Numbered from the stretch's first letter, positions 28,105 to 36,272 are shown. The stretch: DNA of 64,000 bases from Fumia sp045645505 (GCA_045645505.1 JAZRIW010000018.1:77382-141381); one strand, 5' to 3'. Made by a program: numbers and translations. Notes: a model not told the origin generated them from the letters alone.

Positions 28105-28172
28105 AAAGAGATAAGCTTATATAACTGTGCGTCAGCGGAGACCTTTTATATAAGTTTTATCTCTTCTTTTCT
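28105..28172 (+). ncRNA. Long imperfect hairpin downstream of dusB, terminator or small RNA
   Basis: A stem of about 19 bp joins 28105-28124 and 28146-28165 with one bulge, capped by a G+C-rich loop of 21 bases (28125-28145) and followed by T-rich sequence. It is bigger than the other terminators here and lies about 80 bases after dusB. The stretch 28026-28104 before it holds nothing I can identify. Confidence 0.45.
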
Positions 28173-28195
28173 CTGAAAAGAATCAAGTAATATGA

Positions 28196-28225
28196 AAAAT
28201 CCCATCACAAATGTGATGGGATTTT
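28196..28225 (-). terminator. Terminator downstream of the tRNA genes
   Basis: AATCCCATCACA pairs with TGTGATGGGATT almost without a loop, within A/T flanks. Read on the minus strand, it ends the tRNA transcript; it may also stop traffic from dusB. Confidence 0.75.
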
Positions 28226-28227
28226 CT

Positions 28228-28321
28228 TGGCGGAGTTGGAGAGACTCGAACTCTCGCGCCGGGGATTAGCCGACCTACTCCCTTAGCAGGGGAGCCTCGT
28301 CACCATCTTGAGTACAACTCC
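28228..28321 (-). tRNA. tRNA-Ser (anticodon GCU)
   Basis: A 94-base class II tRNA on the minus strand with the CCA end encoded. The acceptor stem is GGAGTTG/CAACTCC with discriminator G. The anticodon loop CTGCTAA (anticodon at 28285-28287) sits on a CTCCC/GGGAG stem. A long variable arm and a GAGAG/CTCTC T-stem with TTCGAGT complete it. Confidence 0.95.
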
Positions 28322-28348
28322 ATGGTAGCGTTAAGCTTAAAAATAATG

Positions 28349-28437
28349 TGGCGGAGAGAGTGGGATTCGAACCCACGGTCCCTTTCAGGATCACTGGTTT
28401 TCAAGACCAGCTCCTTAAACCACTCGGACATCTCTCC
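28349..28437 (-). tRNA. tRNA-Ser (anticodon UGA)
   Basis: An 89-base class II tRNA on the minus strand with encoded CCA. The acceptor stem is GGAGAGA/TCTCTCC with discriminator G. The anticodon loop CTTGAAA (anticodon at 28401-28403) sits on CTGGT/ACCAG, and the T-loop is TTCGAAT. It precedes the second serine tRNA in the same transcript. Confidence 0.96.
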
Positions 28438-28466
28438 GTGTAACCATGTTACATGGAACGTATAAC

Positions 28467-28495
28467 ATAATATCATATAAAGTTTTATTTGTCAA
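28467..28495 (-). promoter_or_regulatory. Promoter of the two serine tRNA genes
   Basis: On the minus strand TTGACA (28490-28495) and TATTAT (28467-28472) are separated by 17 bases, about 30 bases upstream of tRNA-Ser(UGA). The remaining sequence 28496-28606 shows no gene. Confidence 0.75.
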
Positions 28496-28606
28496 CAAGT
28501 TTTTAATAAAAAGACGTGAATTTTAATTTGTCTGTAAATAAGCTTTTATTATTAAAGATACTTTATTTAAACTTTTACAATAATATGAATATTTTTAAAA
28601 AAAGAC

Positions 28607-28635
28607 TTGATTTTTTTAAAAAACTATGTTATTAT
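28607..28635 (+). promoter_or_regulatory. Promoter of rpmE
   Basis: TTGATT and TATTAT are separated by 17 bases, about 40 bases before rpmE. Confidence 0.65.
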
Positions 28636-28673
28636 ACTAATTCGTAAGATGTTTTTCGAAAGAGGTGAACTAA

Positions 28674-28877
28674 ATGAAAGAAGGAATTCATCCTAACTAT
28701 GAGCCCACAACTATCAAATGTGCGTGTGGTAATGCGATTGAAACTCGTTCTACAAAGGAAAATATCAGCGTTGAAATCTGCTCCAAGTGTCATCCTTTCT
28801 TTACAGGAAAGCAGAAACTGGTTGATACCGGTGGACGTGTTGACAGATTTAAGAAACGTTTTGGTATGGATAAATAA
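28674..28877 (+). CDS. rpmE: 50S ribosomal protein L31, zinc-binding type
   Basis: A 67-residue L31 protein. Start MKEGIHPNYEP and end GRVDRFKKRFG are typical. Cysteines in CACG and CSKCH give the CxC/CxxC zinc-ribbon form, so this is the zinc-containing type rather than the zinc-free paralogue used under zinc limitation. It follows AAAGAGGTG. Confidence 0.97.
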   Translation: MKEGIHPNYEPTTIKCACGNAIETRSTKENISVEICSKCHPFFTGKQKLVDTGGRVDRFKKRFGMDK

Positions 28878-28896
28878 TTTTATTCTTAAAGCGTTC

Positions 28897-28968
28897 AAGG
28901 CGGCTTTCAGAAATTTCAAAAAGGTAATTCTTTTTTGGGCATTCTGAAAGCTGCCTTATCTGTTTTTG
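28897..28968 (+). terminator. Terminator after rpmE
   Basis: A 16-base stem (28897-28912 with 28942-28957, GGCTTTCAGAA/TTCTGAAAGC core) with a 29-base loop is followed by a T run. Confidence 0.65.
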
Positions 28969-28984
28969 TGAAAAGGAGGGTAAT

Positions 28985-29608
28985 ATGAAAGACTACATTA
29001 CTGTCGAGGGTTTTGCGACTGATGAATTTGTTGAGAGAAAATCTCGTTTTATAGGATATGCAAAGCATGTAGAAACTGAAGAAGAAGCTATTAATTTTGT
29101 AAATGAAATTAAACAAAAACATTGGGATGCTACTCATAATGTTTATGCTTATGTTTTGCGTGACGGACAGACAAGACGTTATTCTGATGACGGTGAACCG
29201 CAGGGAACTGCGGGAATTCCTACTTTGGATGTTATACTAAAAGAAAATATCGTTGACGTGTGTGTAGTGGTTACCCGATATTTCGGAGGCATACTTTTAG
29301 GCGGGGGGGGGCTTGTAAGAGCTTATTCTCAGGGGTGCAGAGTGGCATTACATGCTTGTAAAATACTGCATATGACGCCGTGCACTATACTGGAAACAGC
29401 TGTTGACTACGGATTTTACGGTAAACTTTCATACATACTTCCAAAATATAATATAAGGACAATTGAGTCGGATTTTGGTGCAGACATTACTTTAAAACTT
29501 ATGATAAAATCCGAACGACTTGATGGGTTTTTAAAGGAACTTACTGAATTAAGCGGTGGAACTGTCACACCTTTTATACTTGAAGAAGTATATGAAGATA
29601 TGGAATAA
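28985..29608 (+). CDS. YigZ/IMPACT family protein
   Basis: A 207-residue member of the UPF0029 family, which has an N-terminal IMPACT domain and a C-terminal EF-G-like domain. FVERKSRFIGYAK, YSDDGEPQGTAGIP and RYFGGILLG followed by GLVRAY are the family landmarks. Its biochemical role is not established, although eukaryotic IMPACT proteins act in translation control. AAGGAGG precedes the ATG. A run of nine G residues at 29303-29311 encodes part of the glycine stretch and is unusual in this AT-rich sequence. Confidence 0.88.
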   Translation: MKDYITVEGFATDEFVERKSRFIGYAKHVETEEEAINFVNEIKQKHWDATHNVYAYVLRDGQTRRYSDDGEPQGTAGIPTLDVILKENIVDVCVVVTRYFGGILLGGGGLVRAYSQGCRVALHACKILHMTPCTILETAVDYGFYGKLSYILPKYNIRTIESDFGADITLKLMIKSERLDGFLKELTELSGGTVTPFILEEVYEDME

Positions 29609-29686
29609 AAAAATTTTTTGTTATAAAAAGAGGATTTTTATATTTTTTTCGGTATTTATATATATGATGTATTCGGAGGGATTAAA

Positions 29687-30697
29687 TTGGATTTCAAAGA
29701 GGCTCGTTATGTAATGGAGAGGGAATTTTTTTCTCCTTATGCTGCATTTTCTTTTAATACAAAGGGCAGACGCTCTTTAGAGGAAGAATGTTCTTTGAGA
29801 ACTGCTTATCAACGTGACAGGGACAGAATACTGCACTCTAATGCTTTCAGAAGATTAAAACATAAAACGCAGGTGTTTCTGGCACCAAAAGGTGACCATT
29901 ACCGCACAAGGCTTACACATACTTTAGAGGTAAGTCAGATTGCGAGAACGATTGCACGTGCGCTTAAACTTAACGAGGATTTAACCGAGGCAATTGCGTT
30001 AGGACATGATTTAGGTCATACTCCTTTTGGCCATGCGGGGGAGAGGGTACTTAACAGAATTTGCCCTTTTTCTTTTTATCATCATCTTCAGAGTATCAGA
30101 GTAGTGGATTTTTTAGAGCGCGACGGAAAAGGTTTAAATCTTACATATGAAGTCAGAAATGGTATAGCTTGTCACAGTAGTGGCGGAAATGATAAGGCTA
30201 AGGCAGTTACCTTGGAAGGAAGAATTGTCAGAATTTCCGATAAGGTAGCGTATCTTAATCATGATATTGAAGATGCCATAAGGGCAGAGGTCTTGAATGA
30301 ACGGGATTTGCCTTTTGGCGCAGTTTATGTACTGGGACGTACAAAATCTGAGCGTATAAATATGATTATTAAATCTATCGTTGAAAACAGCAAAGATGAT
30401 ATAACGATGGATGATGAGGTTTTAAAGGCACATAATCAGATGAAGGATTTTATGTTTGAATATGTTTACTCTCATCCTGTTGCAAAAGGACAAGAGGGTA
30501 AGGCAGAAGCTTTAATTGAAAAGCTTTATGAATATTATAATAAGAATATCGATAAACTTCCTAAGATGTATCTTTCTTTTATGGAACGTTTTCCTAAAGA
30601 AAGGGTTATTTGTGATTATATAGCGGGAATGACGGATCAGTATGCTGTTAATCAGTATGAAGAGCTGTTTATTCCTAAATTCTGGACAAAGGAGTGA
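29687..30697 (+). CDS. dgt: Deoxyguanosinetriphosphate triphosphohydrolase-like protein
   Basis: A 336-residue HD-domain dNTP triphosphohydrolase that splits dNTPs into nucleoside and triphosphate. The metal-binding HD is in ALGHDLGHTPFGHAGE near residue 105, with an earlier histidine in RLTHTLEV and a later aspartate in RISDKVAYLNHD. The TTG at 29687 follows GGAGGG and gives the usual N-terminus before REFFSPYAAFS. It begins the dgt-dnaG-rpoD cluster, which joins nucleotide supply, priming and the main sigma factor. Confidence 0.93.
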   Translation: MDFKEARYVMEREFFSPYAAFSFNTKGRRSLEEECSLRTAYQRDRDRILHSNAFRRLKHKTQVFLAPKGDHYRTRLTHTLEVSQIARTIARALKLNEDLTEAIALGHDLGHTPFGHAGERVLNRICPFSFYHHLQSIRVVDFLERDGKGLNLTYEVRNGIACHSSGGNDKAKAVTLEGRIVRISDKVAYLNHDIEDAIRAEVLNERDLPFGAVYVLGRTKSERINMIIKSIVENSKDDITMDDEVLKAHNQMKDFMFEYVYSHPVAKGQEGKAEALIEKLYEYYNKNIDKLPKMYLSFMERFPKERVICDYIAGMTDQYAVNQYEELFIPKFWTKE

Positions 30698-32459
30698 GGT
30701 TAAAACGATTCCACAAAGCTTTATTGAAACTTTGAAAATGAGTTGTGATATTGAGAGTATTATATCTTCTTATCTTCAGCTTAAAAGGGCAGGTCATAAT
30801 CTCACAGGACTTTGCCCTTTTCATTCTGAAAAAACTCCTTCAATGGTTGTTTATAATGAAAGTCAGTCTTTTTACTGCTTTGGTTGTGGTGCAGGTGGAG
30901 ATGTCATTTCATTTATTATGAGAATGGAGAATCTTGATTATATTGAGGCACTGCGATTTTTGAGCGAAAAGGCAGGACTTAAGATGCCTGAAGATGGTTA
31001 TGAAGATAACTCTTTGCGTATTAAACCGGTAATATTGGAAATCAATAGATTAGCGGCTCGGTTTTTCCATGATACTTTGAAATCCGAAGCGGGAAGACCG
31101 GGACTTGAATATTTTTTAAGCAGGGGGCTTAGTAACAAAACGATAGTTAAGTATGGTTTGGGTTATGCACCTTCAGGCTGGGATAATTTAAGAAATTTTT
31201 TACGCAGTAAGGGATTTACCGATGAGCAGATGCTTCAGGCCGCAGTGGTGAGTAAGGGAAAAAACAATTCTTGTTATGATATGTTCAGAAACAGGGTTAT
31301 TTTTCCGATAATTGATCTTAAGAAAAATGTTATTGGGTTTGGCGGACGTGTGCTTGACGATTCTAAACCTAAGTATTTAAACTCTGCTGATACTCCGGTT
31401 TTTAAAAAGAGTAAGAATTTGTTTTCACTTAATTACGCAAAGAATACAGGTGAAAACAGAATTATTTTAGCAGAAGGATATATGGACGTTATTGCGATAA
31501 ATCAGGCGGGTTTTGAAAATGTGGTTGCTACTTTGGGAACTGCGCTTACTTCAGAACAGGCACGACTTATATCCTCTTATGCTAAAGAAGTTGTGATTGC
31601 TTATGACTCAGACGAAGCAGGCCGTGTTGCCACAAATCGTGCGGTATCACTTTTGGATGAGGTAGGAATTTCTACTAAAATTCTGGATATGAAGGGTGCT
31701 AAGGACCCTGATGAGTATATTAAAAAATTTGGTGTTCAGCGGTTTAAGATGCTTTTGGATGGTGCAGGAAATGTGGTCGAATATCAGCTTTCAGTTATAA
31801 AGAAAAAGTATGATGTTTCTATTGCTGAAGGTCAGGCAGGGTATCTTTCCGAGGCAGTAAAATATCTTTCAACTGTGCAAAGTCCCATCGAGCGTGAGAT
31901 ATATGCGGGTGTGCTTTCAAAGGAAACCGGCGTTTTAAAGGAAACGGTTTTATCTAATATATCTTCAGCATTTAAAAGACGGGAAAATCGTGAAAAGAAA
32001 AAACAGTGGTCGAATATTCAAATGGGTAAAGATAAGTTGTTTGACCGCACTAACCCTCAAAGGACTGCACATTTGCAGATTGCTATGGCAGAGGAAGGCA
32101 TAATTGCCTTTTTGTATAAACATCAGGATTATAGAGACTATGTTTTAAATAAAATTTCCCCTGAAGACTTCATAACTGATTTAAATCGGGAAATTTTCTC
32201 TATACTTCTTAATAAATTACAAAATAATTTAACGGTTACTTTAATGGATTTTAATCCTGAGCTTTCTTCTGAAAAACTTGCAAAATTAAGTGGTATTCTG
32301 GCTTCTTACAGTGACATTCAGATGTTAGAAAAAGCACTTAATGATTATATCGGTATTATTTTGGATCATAAGGATAAAAATGCGATGAATAAAGTAGATG
32401 AGCTTACTGATGAGGAGCTTCGTTTGCTTGCTGAAAGACTGCGAGAAAAAAAGAAGTAG
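30642..32459 (+). CDS. dnaG: DNA primase
   Basis: Makes RNA primers for replication. The zinc domain (CPFH and CFGC cysteines and histidine) is followed by a TOPRIM core with LAEGYMDVI and YDSDEAGR, and a C-terminal helicase-binding region. The coordinate given is the first canonical ATG, which overlaps dgt by 56 bases; another lies at 30657. Neither has a ribosome site, and the family N-terminus (IPQSFIE) begins after them. A GGAGTGAGG site at 30691-30699 points to a noncanonical start at or near ATT 30708. Confidence 0.95.
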   Translation: MLLISMKSCLFLNSGQRSEVKTIPQSFIETLKMSCDIESIISSYLQLKRAGHNLTGLCPFHSEKTPSMVVYNESQSFYCFGCGAGGDVISFIMRMENLDYIEALRFLSEKAGLKMPEDGYEDNSLRIKPVILEINRLAARFFHDTLKSEAGRPGLEYFLSRGLSNKTIVKYGLGYAPSGWDNLRNFLRSKGFTDEQMLQAAVVSKGKNNSCYDMFRNRVIFPIIDLKKNVIGFGGRVLDDSKPKYLNSADTPVFKKSKNLFSLNYAKNTGENRIILAEGYMDVIAINQAGFENVVATLGTALTSEQARLISSYAKEVVIAYDSDEAGRVATNRAVSLLDEVGISTKILDMKGAKDPDEYIKKFGVQRFKMLLDGAGNVVEYQLSVIKKKYDVSIAEGQAGYLSEAVKYLSTVQSPIEREIYAGVLSKETGVLKETVLSNISSAFKRRENREKKKQWSNIQMGKDKLFDRTNPQRTAHLQIAMAEEGIIAFLYKHQDYRDYVLNKISPEDFITDLNREIFSILLNKLQNNLTVTLMDFNPELSSEKLAKLSGILASYSDIQMLEKALNDYIGIILDHKDKNAMNKVDELTDEELRLLAERLREKKK

Positions 32460-32499
32460 TCTTTAAAAAAAGGGAAATAGTAAAAAGGAGAATTTTAAA

Positions 32500-33582
32500 A
32501 TGGGTGCTGAAAAAAAGACGACTGTCAGTGACTTAATGGAATTGGGCAGAATCAGAGGTAAACTTACAACTAAGGAAATTACTGATGCGTTAGAGGATCT
32601 TGATTTTGATATCGAACAGATGGATAAGTTCTATGATTCGCTTGAAAATCTGAATATTGAGATTATTGAAGATTTTAATATCGAGGAAGAGCTTGATCTG
32701 GATTTGGAAAGTGGTATGCCACTGGAAGACGAAGGCGTTACAGGTGACGGTGTCAATATTGATGACCCTGTAAAGGTTTATCTTAAAGAAATAGGAAGAG
32801 TACCATTGTTGTCAAGTGACGAGGAGATCGAACTTGCTGAAAAAATGGTGCTTGGTGATGCTGCTGCCCGTCAGAGACTTAGTGAAGCAAATCTCAGACT
32901 GGTTGTGAGTATCGCTAAACGTTATGTAGGACGTGGTATGCAATTCCTTGATCTTATCCAAGAGGGTAATTTAGGTCTTATAAAGGCGGTTGAAAAGTTC
33001 GACCATACTAAAGGTTTTAAATTTTCAACTTATGCTACATGGTGGATTCGTCAGGCTATAACAAGGGCTATTGCTGACCAGGCGAGAACTATTCGTATTC
33101 CGGTTCATATGGTTGAAACCATAAATCGTGTAAAGAAAGTAGGAAGCCAGCTCCTTCATAAAAACGGTCACGAGCCAAGTGTAGAAGAAATTGCAAAAGA
33201 AATTGATATGACTCCTGATAAGGTAAGAGAAATTCTCAGAGTTTCTCAGGAACCCGTTTCATTGGAAACACCTATTGGTGAGGAAGAGGATAGTCATCTT
33301 GGCGATTTTATTCCTGATGAGGATGCACCTTCTCCTGCAGATGCAGCTTCACATACATTATTAAAAGAACAGCTCAGTAATGTTTTAGGTACTTTGACTC
33401 CGAGAGAGGAAAAGGTTTTACGTCTTCGTTTTGGGCTTGAAGATGGCAGAAGTCGTACTCTCGAAGAGGTTGGAAAGGAATTTAATGTTACCCGTGAGCG
33501 TATAAGACAGATTGAAGCTAAGGCTTTGAGGAAACTTCGGCACCCGAGCAGAAGTAAAAAGCTTAAAGACTTTTTAGATTAA
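32500..33582 (+). CDS. rpoD: RNA polymerase primary sigma factor
   Basis: The main housekeeping sigma factor, 360 residues. Region 1.1 is short, region 1.2-2 includes DPVKVYLKEIGRVPLL, and region 2.4 carries FSTYATWWIRQAI for -10 recognition. Region 4.2 has the VTRERIRQIEAKALRKL helix-turn-helix for -35 recognition. The GGAGAA ribosome site and position after dnaG are as expected. Consensus-like promoters elsewhere in the window match this factor. Confidence 0.98.
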   Translation: MGAEKKTTVSDLMELGRIRGKLTTKEITDALEDLDFDIEQMDKFYDSLENLNIEIIEDFNIEEELDLDLESGMPLEDEGVTGDGVNIDDPVKVYLKEIGRVPLLSSDEEIELAEKMVLGDAAARQRLSEANLRLVVSIAKRYVGRGMQFLDLIQEGNLGLIKAVEKFDHTKGFKFSTYATWWIRQAITRAIADQARTIRIPVHMVETINRVKKVGSQLLHKNGHEPSVEEIAKEIDMTPDKVREILRVSQEPVSLETPIGEEEDSHLGDFIPDEDAPSPADAASHTLLKEQLSNVLGTLTPREEKVLRLRFGLEDGRSRTLEEVGKEFNVTRERIRQIEAKALRKLRHPSRSKKLKDFLD

Positions 33583-33608
33583 TTTTTAAAAGAAAGGATA
33601 ATTCAGTA

Positions 33609-34004
33609 ATGTATATAACATTGGAATCGGATTATGCGGTTCGAATTGTTACTTATCTTGCAAGGCAAGAAAGTCGTGTAGATGCCAAAAAAATTTCTGA
33701 AAATTCCGAAGTGACACTTCGTTTTGCACTTAAAATTCTGAGGAAATTGGTGGCAGGTAAAATTATTCGTTCTTACAAAGGTACAACAGGTGGATATGAG
33801 CTTATGAAAAAACCTTCCGAAATTTCTCTTGCTGATGTAATCGGAGCAATAGAAGGGCCTTATTGTTTCAGCCGTTGTTTAAATTCTGAAAATTTTTGTC
33901 TGAGGACAGATAAAAAACCATGCAAAGCAAGAAAGGTTTTTGCTGATATTTCAAAAACTGTTTCTAATAAGCTTTCAAAGGTAACTTTTGATGAACTTAT
34001 TTAA
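33609..34004 (+). CDS. Rrf2-family transcriptional regulator
   Basis: A 131-residue winged-helix regulator of the IscR/NsrR/CymR family. The N-terminal DNA-binding domain begins MYITLESDYAVRIVTYLA and is followed by a dimerisation helix. Four cysteines at 86, 90, 97 and 105 could hold an iron-sulfur cluster, so it may sense iron-sulfur status, redox or nitric oxide. It follows rpoD by 26 bases with no terminator between, so it is probably partly cotranscribed. The target genes are unknown. Confidence 0.88.
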   Translation: MYITLESDYAVRIVTYLARQESRVDAKKISENSEVTLRFALKILRKLVAGKIIRSYKGTTGGYELMKKPSEISLADVIGAIEGPYCFSRCLNSENFCLRTDKKPCKARKVFADISKTVSNKLSKVTFDELI

Positions 34005-34018
34005 AAGTTAAGAATATA

Positions 34019-34055
34019 AAATGGACTATAGCAATTCAGCTATAGTCCATTTTTG
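34019..34055 (+). terminator. Terminator after the Rrf2 gene
   Basis: ATGGACTATAGC at 34021-34032 pairs with GCTATAGTCCAT at 34039-34050, followed by TTTT. Confidence 0.88.
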
Positions 34056-34075
34056 TTTTTAAAATGAGCGGGGGC

Positions 34076-34240
34076 TTATTTTTTGACAAAAGATCTGCAG
34101 TCTGTGCATTGGTCCATTGAGGGGTTTGTTTCGTGAGTGCCTACTCTGATGCGTTCCAATGCACAGTAGTTTTCAGATTGACAATGGTTTGCACATTGAG
34201 TAACCGAACATTCAATACAATAATTTGCCTTGTTATCCAT
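34076..34240 (-). CDS. DUF1540 family cysteine-rich protein
   Basis: A 54-residue protein (MDNKANYCIECSVTQCAN start) with eight cysteines and the family landmarks CSVTQC, the RVGTH stretch and CTDCRSF near the end. The family is common in Clostridia and its function is unknown; the cysteine spacing suggests metal binding. GGGAGG lies just upstream. It is 77 bases downstream of spoIIID on the same strand, so it may be part of the sporulation program. Confidence 0.85.
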   Translation of the reverse strand: MDNKANYCIECSVTQCANHCQSENYCALERIRVGTHETNPSMDQCTDCRSFVKK

Positions 34241-34317
34241 AAAGAATACCTCCCGTAATGAAAGAATTTGTTTTCTGCTTTCGCAGATGTTAGTATCTTT
34301 TCCTTTAAAATGAGATT

Positions 34318-34581
34318 TTATTCATTTTCATTACGATTTTTGAGATATTTTGCTTTGGTGGCAAGTCCGCCTCTTATATGGCGTTCTTTTTTATTAATGT
34401 CAAGAATTTTTCTGACTTTTTTAAAGAGTTCCGGATTTACTTTCCTTAATCTGTCAGTAATATCTTTATGTACGGTTGATTTGGAAATTCCAAATTCCTT
34501 TGCAGTTGCGCGTACGGTAGAGTTGTGACTTATAATGTATTCTGCAAGGTCTGCACTTCTATCCCATGAAGTATAATTCAA
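34318..34581 (-). CDS. spoIIID: Stage III sporulation protein D, transcription factor
   Basis: Small DNA-binding regulator of the mother cell, which adjusts the sigma-E regulon during spore formation. The 87-residue protein has the helix-turn-helix VRATAKEFGISKSTVHKDI and the basic end RHIRGGLATKAKYLK, matching Bacillus SpoIIID closely. I chose the TTG at 34581, which follows AAGAAGGTG and gives the same spacing to the first helix as the Bacillus protein; a GTG at 34590 is the alternative. It shows that the organism carries at least part of an endospore program. Confidence 0.93.
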   Translation of the reverse strand: MNYTSWDRSADLAEYIISHNSTVRATAKEFGISKSTVHKDITDRLRKVNPELFKKVRKILDINKKERHIRGGLATKAKYLKNRNENE

Positions 34582-34613
34582 AATCAACACCTTCTTGATA
34601 TCTGTTTTGATAA

Positions 34614-34642
34614 TAGATATGTAAAGAAGGTATAAAATATTA
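34614..34642 (-). promoter_or_regulatory. Candidate sigma-E promoter of spoIIID
   Basis: On the minus strand TAATATT (34636-34642) and CATATCTA (34614-34621) are separated by 14 bases. The first element matches the KMATATT consensus, while the second matches CATACAAT only in part. In Bacillus spoIIID is sigma-E dependent, which fits. Confidence 0.35.
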
Positions 34643-34717
34643 CTTGGATTTAATTTTTAAGATATGATAAACCGCCAGGAAGTAGAATCCCGGCGGAAAA
34701 AATATGTATTATTTTAA

Positions 34718-35359
34718 AATTTTGATATTCATCCTTTTGAATTGATACCTGTTCTTATGGGAATAGGCGGAATAGGGTTTCTTCTGATGTATGTGGCAAC
34801 AATCGTTCCATTTGTTTCATACATATCCTGTACTCTTATTGGTATTGGTATGTTACCGTGTCAGATGCTTCCTCTTTACGGAATGGTAATAATGAAATCT
34901 CATCCGTCAAAATCTATTTCACCGATGATTGTAGGACTTGCACTTGTAGCGGTACTTGTTCAGGGGAGTATGGTTGAGATTTTAAGAAGTGCACCGACAA
35001 TGCTTTACCTTACCTATGCGGTTATAATGGTTATCCTTGTTATTTTATATATGCAGGTCGAACCATTTTTCTTATTTAATTTACGCAGAAGAATAGCTGA
35101 CGATATGGTGGAAAAAGAAGAAAAAGTTAAAACGGAATCTTCTTCTGAGCCTTTTTGCGCCCTTTCTCTGAAAGAAAAAGAGGTTACCGAGCTTATCTGC
35201 CTTTGTTATACTAATCGTGATATTGCAAAGATTATGTTTATTTCTGAGCATACAGTTAAAGACCATACAAAGAAAATTTATCCCACGATGGGTGTTCATA
35301 GTCGTTTTGAACTTGCAACTTTAGTCAGTAAATATCGTGCAGACGATAATGTAACTTAG
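34718..35359 (+). pseudogene. 5'-truncated LuxR-type membrane regulator
   Basis: The frame opens at 34718 after a stop and starts inside hydrophobic helices. Four or five membrane segments are followed by a LuxR helix-turn-helix (LSLKEKEVTELICLCYTNRDI) at the C-terminus. Complete relatives have ten or more helices and about 480 residues, so the first half appears missing. No ribosome site precedes the TTG at 34742 or the ATG at 34757. It is most likely a remnant, although a short expressed form cannot be excluded. Confidence 0.6.
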
Positions 35360-35415
35360 TCTGTATCTTTTTCATATAATAAAGTATTACAAAATAATTA
35401 TCAGAAGGAGATACA

Positions 35416-35589
35416 ATGAATGCCTGTCAATTAACTGCATCAATTACTGCAGTTGCAAATATAATTTCAAGTAAATTAAGTGTTGAAGAGGTAACCCTGC
35501 TTGCAACTGTTTTAGTGCAATTGGGAGATACACTTGCCACGATTGCAACAGGGAGAGCGATATGTGAAACAAAAAATGATAAACTTTAA
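35416..35589 (+). CDS. Small conserved hypothetical protein, 57 residues
   Basis: The frame begins MNACQLTASITAVANII after GAAGGAG. It consists of two helices and contains VQLGDTLATIATGRA, which resembles a small family found in many Clostridia (possibly DUF6774). Cysteines lie at residues 4 and 50. No function is known. It has a good ribosome site and ends three bases before a convergent gene. Confidence 0.7.
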   Translation: MNACQLTASITAVANIISSKLSVEEVTLLATVLVQLGDTLATIATGRAICETKNDKL

Positions 35590-35591
35590 AG

Positions 35592-36272
35592 TTAATTTAC
35601 ACTAAATAATGTGAGATTATTGTTTTCATCGCATATTCCTAAATATATTTCTTTTGCTTTGTTATATTTTTGCTTTTTTAATTGTTTATCAAGCCATGTT
35701 AAATCAAGACCAAGTCTTTTTAAATTTTCATGTAAAATACGGCCATCCATAATAATTTCAGTGCATATTTTTGCCTTTTTTGGAATTATATTCATATCTT
35801 CAGGGGTAAGCGGTCTTTTTTCACTTTTTGGCAGTATGGTAAGTCTGCCGTTATATTCAAATATTGCAGTTTCAATATCATTTATATTAAAATATCCTTC
35901 CTGTCTGCATAAAACCATAAATTCAGAAAGCTCAAGCTTTGCTTTTTTCATATTTTTACGATACAATTTTCCGTTATCCATAACAATTGTGGGAGTACCA
36001 TTTATATATTTACGGGTTTTTGGAAATTTGTGAGCAAGTATTGTAAGACTTATTGCAACAGCACCATAAATTACCATTGCAATAAGAGGTTTCCATGGGG
36101 TTTCTAATTCTGTTGCGAGTTCAGCGGCAATTGAACCTATGGTAATACCTGTAATGTAATCAAAAAAGTCGAGTTGGGCTATTTGCTTGTGTCCCATTAT
36201 TTTTGCTATTATAAATAATGATACTACCGATAATAAAGAGGTTAAAATGACTTTAATAAGTTCCAACTTCAA
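35592..36272 (-). CDS. DUF421 (YetF-like) membrane protein
   Basis: A 226-residue protein with three N-terminal membrane helices (about 5-25, 36-56, 61-81) and a soluble C-terminal part with the motif TPTIVMDNGKL. YetF-family proteins are found in many spore formers and are linked to spore properties in some Bacillus species, but no reaction is known. The minus-strand gene lies between the small conserved gene and DUF2130. Confidence 0.85.
   Translation of the reverse strand: MKLELIKVILTSLLSVVSLFIIAKIMGHKQIAQLDFFDYITGITIGSIAAELATELETPWKPLIAMVIYGAVAISLTILAHKFPKTRKYINGTPTIVMDNGKLYRKNMKKAKLELSEFMVLCRQEGYFNINDIETAIFEYNGRLTILPKSEKRPLTPEDMNIIPKKAKICTEIIMDGRILHENLKRLGLDLTWLDKQLKKQKYNKAKEIYLGICDENNNLTLFSVN

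Noticed and set aside
28196..28225. Near-perfect palindrome read first as a possible attachment site or repeat element
   Set aside because: It occurs once in the window, directly downstream of two tRNA genes on their strand, so a terminator explains it.
35592..36272. DUF421, DUF2130 and ThuA-like genes as a defence or mobile island
   Set aside because: No integrase, transposase, toxin-antitoxin pair or compositional break is visible, and each family occurs as a lone chromosomal gene.
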